Shown: positions 5,916 to 9,389 of the stretch, piece by piece
Position numbering within the stretch: the stretch's first letter is position 1
How the letters are laid out: each line of letters begins with the position of its first letter
Source: Acidobacteriota bacterium
GTDB taxonomy: Bacteria > Acidobacteriota > Terriglobia > Bryobacterales > Bryobacteraceae
DNA: 9,389 nt
Direction: 5' to 3'
Assembly (NCBI GenBank): GCA_003223065.1
Contig: QHXU01000024.1
Location: forward strand, 12,120-21,508
Program-made: the position numbers and the translations under genes
The notes under the pieces: model-generated
The model's input: the letters and a program-made list of their open reading frames with translations, nothing else
The model's database searches: none
What the model was told of the DNA's origin: nothing

Positions 5916-6278
5916 TTAAGCTGAAACCGGCGCCCTGCCCTTTAGCTTTTTCTTTTTCGAAACCCGCTTCTCCGCTGCCGGCTCGATTCCGATCGCGCTC
6001 AGATCGGCGGTCACCTGGACGGCCTGCCGGATCACCTCACCCAGGCGCCAGCGCTTCAGCTTGCTCATCGGCCGGCACTCGATAATGCGCACGAGGTCGC
6101 CCACCTTAGCCGTCCCCTGCTCGTCGTGAGCGTAGAATTTTCGGCGCTTGGTCACGATCCGCTTATAGACCGCATGCGGCACCTTCCGCGTCACCTCGAC
6201 CACGATGGTCTTTGCCGTCTTCGCGGACACCACCGACCCGATCTTTTCGTTCTTCGTGCCGTGCTTCGTCTCAGACAT
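5916..6278 (-). CDS. rpsQ: Small subunit ribosomal protein S17 (uS17) with C-terminal extension
   Basis: Primary 16S rRNA-binding protein of the 30S body. The OB-fold core covers about residues 8-87: IGSVVSAKTAKTIVVEVTRK (13-32), the segment VYKRIVTKRRKFYAHDE (37-53), the segment VGDLVRIIECRPMSKLKRWR (59-78, the family signature) and EVIRQAV. The whole product has 120 residues, whereas most S17 proteins have 80-90. The extra 33 or so residues (88-120) start with a mixed segment, then the lysine run EKRVSKKKKLKGR (103-115). The tail ends in frame with a normal stop, so it is not an obvious sequencing error. The ATG at 6278 is 9 nt after the rpmC stop; the best Shine-Dalgarno (AAGGA) is 12 nt upstream, slightly far. 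This is the last gene of the S10 set. Confidence 0.97.
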   Translation of the reverse strand: MSETKHGTKNEKIGSVVSAKTAKTIVVEVTRKVPHAVYKRIVTKRRKFYAHDEQGTAKVGDLVRIIECRPMSKLKRWRLGEVIRQAVQVTADLSAIGIEPAAEKRVSKKKKLKGRAPVSA

Positions 6279-6287
6279 TGGGAATGG

Positions 6288-6677
6288 CTATCCTTTGCTG
6301 CTCTTTCTCGGCTTGATGGTAGAGGCCGGCTTTGTCCGGGCCGCGGCCTTGGGCGCGGCTTTTTTCGCCACCGGCTTTGCAGCGGATTTCAGCTTGGCCT
6401 TTTCGGCTTTCGGCTTGGCGGCCGGTTTGGCAGGCGCGGCAACGTGGGGCGCGGAAGGATGCACCTTCGCGGCCGGCTCGCGATGCAGCTCCCGCTCGCG
6501 CAGCACGGTCAGCATCCGCGCACGCTCCCGTTTCAGCACCCGTAGCTTCTTGAGCCCTTCCATTTGCCCCATGGACATCTGGAAGCGCAGCCGGAACATC
6601 TGTTCTCCGGAGTCGCGCACCTGCCGCGTGAGCTCGGCGGTGTCGAGGGAGCGGGCTTTGTCTGCGTTCTCTTTCAT
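6288..6677 (-). CDS. rpmC: Large subunit ribosomal protein L29 (uL29) with Ala/Lys/Pro-rich tail
   Basis: 50S protein near the polypeptide exit tunnel, where it helps dock ribosome-associated factors. Residues 1-66 form the usual two-helix L29 core: LDTAELTRQVRDSGEQMFRL (11-30), RFQMSMGQ (31-38) and the second helix with LRVLKRERARMLTVLRERE (45-63). The total is 129 residues, twice the usual 60-70. Residues 67-129 form a tail with about 19 Ala, 15 Lys and 10 Pro and only two acidic residues, with AKP/AKK-type repeats resembling the C-terminus of histone H1. The tail is in frame and ends with TAG, 9 nt before rpsQ. The ATG at 6677 has GGAG 9 nt upstream, overlapping the end of rplP. The position between L16 and S17 confirms the identity despite the tail. 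Confidence 0.96.
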   Translation of the reverse strand: MKENADKARSLDTAELTRQVRDSGEQMFRLRFQMSMGQMEGLKKLRVLKRERARMLTVLRERELHREPAAKVHPSAPHVAAPAKPAAKPKAEKAKLKSAAKPVAKKAAPKAAARTKPASTIKPRKSSKG

Positions 6678-6683
6678 TCGCTT

Positions 6684-7100
6684 TTACTCCACGTGGTCCC
6701 GAGCGACGAGCTTGGTCGGCAGAGGAAGCTTCGCCGCGGCGAGCTTCAGCGCTTCTTCGGCGACCGCCCGCCCGACGCCTTCCATTTCGAACAGGATCTT
6801 TCCCGGACGAATCACGCACACCCATTGCTCGGGCGCGCCCTTGCCTTTGCCCATACGCGTCTCGGCGGGCTTCTTGGTGATCGGTTTGTCCGGGAACAGC
6901 CGAATCCAGACTTTGCCGCCGCGCTTGATCGAGCGCGTCATGGCAACACGCGCCGCCTCAATCTGCCGGTCCGTGATCCAGCCGCACTCCATGGCCTTCA
7001 AGCCGAAGTCGCCGAAGGCGAGCGACGAGCCTCGCCACGCCTTGCCGGCCATCCGCCCGCGCTGTTGTTTCCGATATTTCACCTTCTTGGGCATCAACAT
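6684..7100 (-). CDS. rplP: Large subunit ribosomal protein L16 (uL16)
   Basis: 50S protein contacting the A-site tRNA and essential for peptidyl-transferase-centre maturation. The 138-residue product has the normal length and begins MLMPKKVKYRKQQRGRM. Signature segments are SLAFGDFGLKAMECGWIT (26-43), IEAARVAMTR (47-56), RGGKVWIRLFPDKPITKKP (60-78), and RMGKGKGAPEQWV (82-94). Arg82 corresponds to the arginine that E. coli hydroxylates at position 81. The ATG at 7100 is 3 nt after the rpsC stop, with AGGAG in the last rpsC codons as Shine-Dalgarno. An internal ATG at 7094 would remove two residues; the MLMPK start is the common one. Unlike its neighbours S3, L29 and S17, it has no long tail. 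Confidence 0.98.
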   Translation of the reverse strand: MLMPKKVKYRKQQRGRMAGKAWRGSSLAFGDFGLKAMECGWITDRQIEAARVAMTRSIKRGGKVWIRLFPDKPITKKPAETRMGKGKGAPEQWVCVIRPGKILFEMEGVGRAVAEEALKLAAAKLPLPTKLVARDHVE

Positions 7101-7103
7101 AGG

Positions 7104-7994
7104 CTATTCCGGCTCCTGGCCGCCTTCAGGCTTTTTCTCCTCGGCCGATTCGGGCTTTGTGTCTTGCTTCCAACTGGGCTGCGGAGGCGCCATGGGCGGG
7201 AGAATCGGTGCGCTGGTGCGCGACGGCAACTCGCCCGGCGTTGCCTGTACAACGCCGCCACCCGGTTCGGGTGTCAGGGCGGGGCGGGGCGGCCGCTCCC
7301 GGTCCCGGCGCTCACGGGGTGGCATGCGGCGCGGCTCGGGTTCGGTGCGCAAGCCGCGGCGAGGACCGCCGGGCAGAATCTCGCCTTTGTAGACCCAGCA
7401 CTTGATCCCGATCACGCCGTACGTCGTATAGGCCTGGCTGAAGCCGTAATCGACGTCGGCGCGCAGAGTGTGCAGCGGAAGCTGCCCCTGCAAATACCAC
7501 TCGGTACGCGCGATTTCGGCGCCGTTCAGGCGTCCCGACACGCGCACCTTGATTCCCTTGCAGCCGAAGCGCAGCGCGGAATCGACGGCCTTTCGCATAG
7601 CTCTTCGAAACGCGACGCGCTTTTCGAGCTGCAGGGCGATCGACTCCGATACGAGCTGTGCGTCGAGTTCCGGCTTGTGCACTTCCTGGATGTCGATGAA
7701 CACTTCGCGCTTGGTCTTTTTCGCGAGGTCGGCCTTGAGTTTTTCGATCTCAGCTCCCTTGCGCCCGATAATGATTCCGGGCCGCGAGGTGTGAATGGTG
7801 ATGCGCAGCTTGTTACCCGGCCGGTCGACTTCGATCGAGCTTACGCCGGCGGCCTTCAACCGGTCGCGCAGCGATCCCTTCAGCTCCAGGTCTTCGCGCA
7901 GAAGCTTTGCGTAATCCTGCTTGGCGAACCACCGCGACCGCCAGGTCTTGGTGACGCCCAGCCGGAATCCGTACGGATGTACTTTTTGACCCAT
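7104..7994 (-). CDS. rpsC: Small subunit ribosomal protein S3 (uS3) with proline-rich C-terminal extension
   Basis: 30S head protein at the mRNA entry tunnel, with helicase-like activity on mRNA shared with S4 and S5. The product starts MGQKVHPYGFRLGVTKTWRS. The type-2 KH domain has the GRKG loop at 77-80 (within RPGIIIGRKGAEIEKL). The C-domain carries LRFGCKGIKVRVSGRLNGAE (141-160), ARTEWYLQGQLPLHTLRAD (162-180) and GVIGIKCWVYKGEIL (193-207). Typical S3 proteins have 210-240 residues; this has 296. Residues 209-296 are low complexity with about 21 prolines: an arginine-rich part (211-238), a neutral Gly/Pro part, and an acidic end (PESAEEKKPEGGQEPE, 281-296). The ATG at 7994 is 1 nt after the rplV stop, with AAGGA 5 nt upstream. 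The reading frame is unbroken through the tail. Confidence 0.98.
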   Translation of the reverse strand: MGQKVHPYGFRLGVTKTWRSRWFAKQDYAKLLREDLELKGSLRDRLKAAGVSSIEVDRPGNKLRITIHTSRPGIIIGRKGAEIEKLKADLAKKTKREVFIDIQEVHKPELDAQLVSESIALQLEKRVAFRRAMRKAVDSALRFGCKGIKVRVSGRLNGAEIARTEWYLQGQLPLHTLRADVDYGFSQAYTTYGVIGIKCWVYKGEILPGGPRRGLRTEPEPRRMPPRERRDRERPPRPALTPEPGGGVVQATPGELPSRTSAPILPPMAPPQPSWKQDTKPESAEEKKPEGGQEPE

Positions 7995-7995
7995 T

Positions 7996-8334
7996 TCAGT
8001 CCTTGTCTCCGACCTTCACTACAATGTGCGCCATGCGTCTCTGGTAGCGGTAAGCGCGTCCCATTGGGGCCGGCCGCACGCGCTTCATCCGCGGCCCCTC
8101 ATTCACATAGGCTTCGGTAACGAACAGCTTGTCGACGTCCACGTCGTTGGAGCGGTTCTCGGCGTTGGCGATCGCCGAGCGCAAGACTTTTTCGACGGAC
8201 GGCGCGATCCGTTTGTTCGTGCTGCGCAGAATGTTGATTGCATCGCCCGCTTTCTGGCCGCGGATCAGGTCGACCACCAGGCGCACTTTCTGAGGCGACG
8301 TTCTTATGTATCTGGCTTCCGCTTTCGCAAACAT
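7996..8334 (-). CDS. rplV: Large subunit ribosomal protein L22 (uL22)
   Basis: 50S protein whose long beta-hairpin lines the nascent-peptide exit tunnel, the site of macrolide-resistance changes in other bacteria. The product has 112 residues, the usual length. Conserved parts are the RYIRTSPQKVRLVVDLIRG segment (8-26), the IANAENR segment (55-61), and the tunnel hairpin GPRMKRVRPAPMGRAYRY (80-97) followed by RRMAHIVVKV (99-108). The hairpin appears complete, without the deletion known from erythromycin-resistant mutants. The ATG at 8334 has AGGAG 6 nt upstream, and this Shine-Dalgarno overlaps the rpsS stop codon (TAGGAG), so translation is coupled to S19. No anomaly. Confidence 0.98.
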   Translation of the reverse strand: MFAKAEARYIRTSPQKVRLVVDLIRGQKAGDAINILRSTNKRIAPSVEKVLRSAIANAENRSNDVDVDKLFVTEAYVNEGPRMKRVRPAPMGRAYRYQRRMAHIVVKVGDKD

Positions 8335-8343
8335 GTTGATCTC

Positions 8344-8637
8344 CTACGCCACCGGTTTCGACGTCTTCTCGGCTGCCGCCTTGGCAGCATGTCCTTTGAA
8401 GACCCGCGTCGGGGAAAATTCGCCGAGCTTGTGCCCCACCATATTCTCCGTGATGTACACCGGGATGAATTTCTTGCCGTTGTGAACGGCCAGCGTGTGG
8501 CCAATGAACTCCGGCAGAATCGTCGAGCGGCGCGACCACGTCCGCAACACTTTCTTCTCGTTTTTCTCGTTCATCGCGGAGACCTTCTTCATCAGGTGGT
8601 CATCCACGAACGGACCTTTATGTAACGAACGTCCCAT
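8344..8637 (-). CDS. rpsS: Small subunit ribosomal protein S19 (uS19)
   Basis: 30S head protein that binds 16S rRNA with S13 and contacts the A-site finger. The 97-residue product begins MGRSLHKGPFVDDHLMKKV. The family signature covers about 38-78: STILPEFIGHTLAVHNGKKF, then IPVYITENMVGHKLGEFSPTR. The C-terminal tail is short and alanine/lysine-rich (GHAAKAAAEKTSKPVA), which is within the normal range for S19. The ATG at 8637 lies 6 nt after the rplB stop; the Shine-Dalgarno AGGGA overlaps that stop codon and is moderate. It follows L2 and precedes L22 as in nearly all bacteria. Confidence 0.98.
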   Translation of the reverse strand: MGRSLHKGPFVDDHLMKKVSAMNEKNEKKVLRTWSRRSTILPEFIGHTLAVHNGKKFIPVYITENMVGHKLGEFSPTRVFKGHAAKAAAEKTSKPVA

Positions 8638-8643
8638 GTTTCC

Positions 8644-9389
<746 letters not shown>

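Noticed and set aside
6271..6825. A 184-residue alternative minus-strand frame across L29 and the end of L16
   Set aside because: It overlaps rpmC in another frame; the L29 core is recognisable in the chosen frame and this one is Arg/Ala-rich frame-shift noise.
6205..7392. A 395-residue open frame on the plus strand opposite S17, L29, L16 and the S3 tail
   Set aside because: Same reason: a shadow of the lysine/alanine- and proline-rich coding sequence on the minus strand, without independent signals.
6564..8120. A 518-residue open frame on the plus strand opposite L29, L16, S3 and L22
   Set aside because: It is antisense to four certain genes. G+C-rich third positions remove stop codons from opposite frames. 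Its protein has no recognisable domain and is low in complexity.

Overview
The window is one block of the conserved bacterial S10-spc ribosomal protein locus. It lies entirely on the minus strand, so transcription runs from high to low coordinates. Nineteen genes are packed with no room for anything else. In transcription order they are rplB (5' end cut by the window edge), rpsS, rplV, rpsC, rplP, rpmC, rpsQ, rplN, rplX, rplE, rpsN (zinc type), rpsH, rplF, rplR, rpsE, rpmD, rplO, secY and adk (3' end cut by the window edge). All ribosomal proteins are intact and carry their family signatures. No gene was found on the plus strand. I see no mobile element, CRISPR array, tRNA or rRNA.

The base composition is G+C-rich. 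The order, including secY followed by adk, is the ancestral bacterial one. The S10 part (L2 to S17) runs straight into the spc part (L14 onward) with an 11-nt gap, so the two units probably form one transcript here. Basic or proline-rich C-terminal tails on S3, L29 and S17, and zinc-type S14, would suit a G+C-rich Gram-negative lineage such as Acidobacteriota. That assignment is a low-confidence impression and needs a protein tree.

Layout: positions 8644-9389 hold L2; 7996-8637 hold S19 and L22; 7104-7994 hold S3 with a long tail; 5916-7100 hold L16, L29 and S17; 3320-5904 hold L14, L24, L5, S14, S8 and L6; 1759-3318 hold L18, S5, L30 and L15; 360-1754 hold SecY; 1-340 hold the start of adenylate kinase. 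Most genes are separated by 1-19 nt, and many Shine-Dalgarno sequences overlap the stop codon or last codons of the gene before, which points to translational coupling. Only three gaps reach about 50 nt: L18-S5 (49), L5-S14 (48) and S14-S8 (70). There is no gene-free stretch longer than 70 bases.

The products form both ribosomal subunits, the protein-export channel and a nucleotide-balance enzyme, so the locus ties ribosome building to membrane protein insertion. I do not see a new biological system. The points worth a second look are a long imperfect hairpin in the rpsN-rpsH gap, the unusual low-complexity tails on L29, S3 and S17, an enlarged SecY loop, and the N-terminally extended zinc S14.
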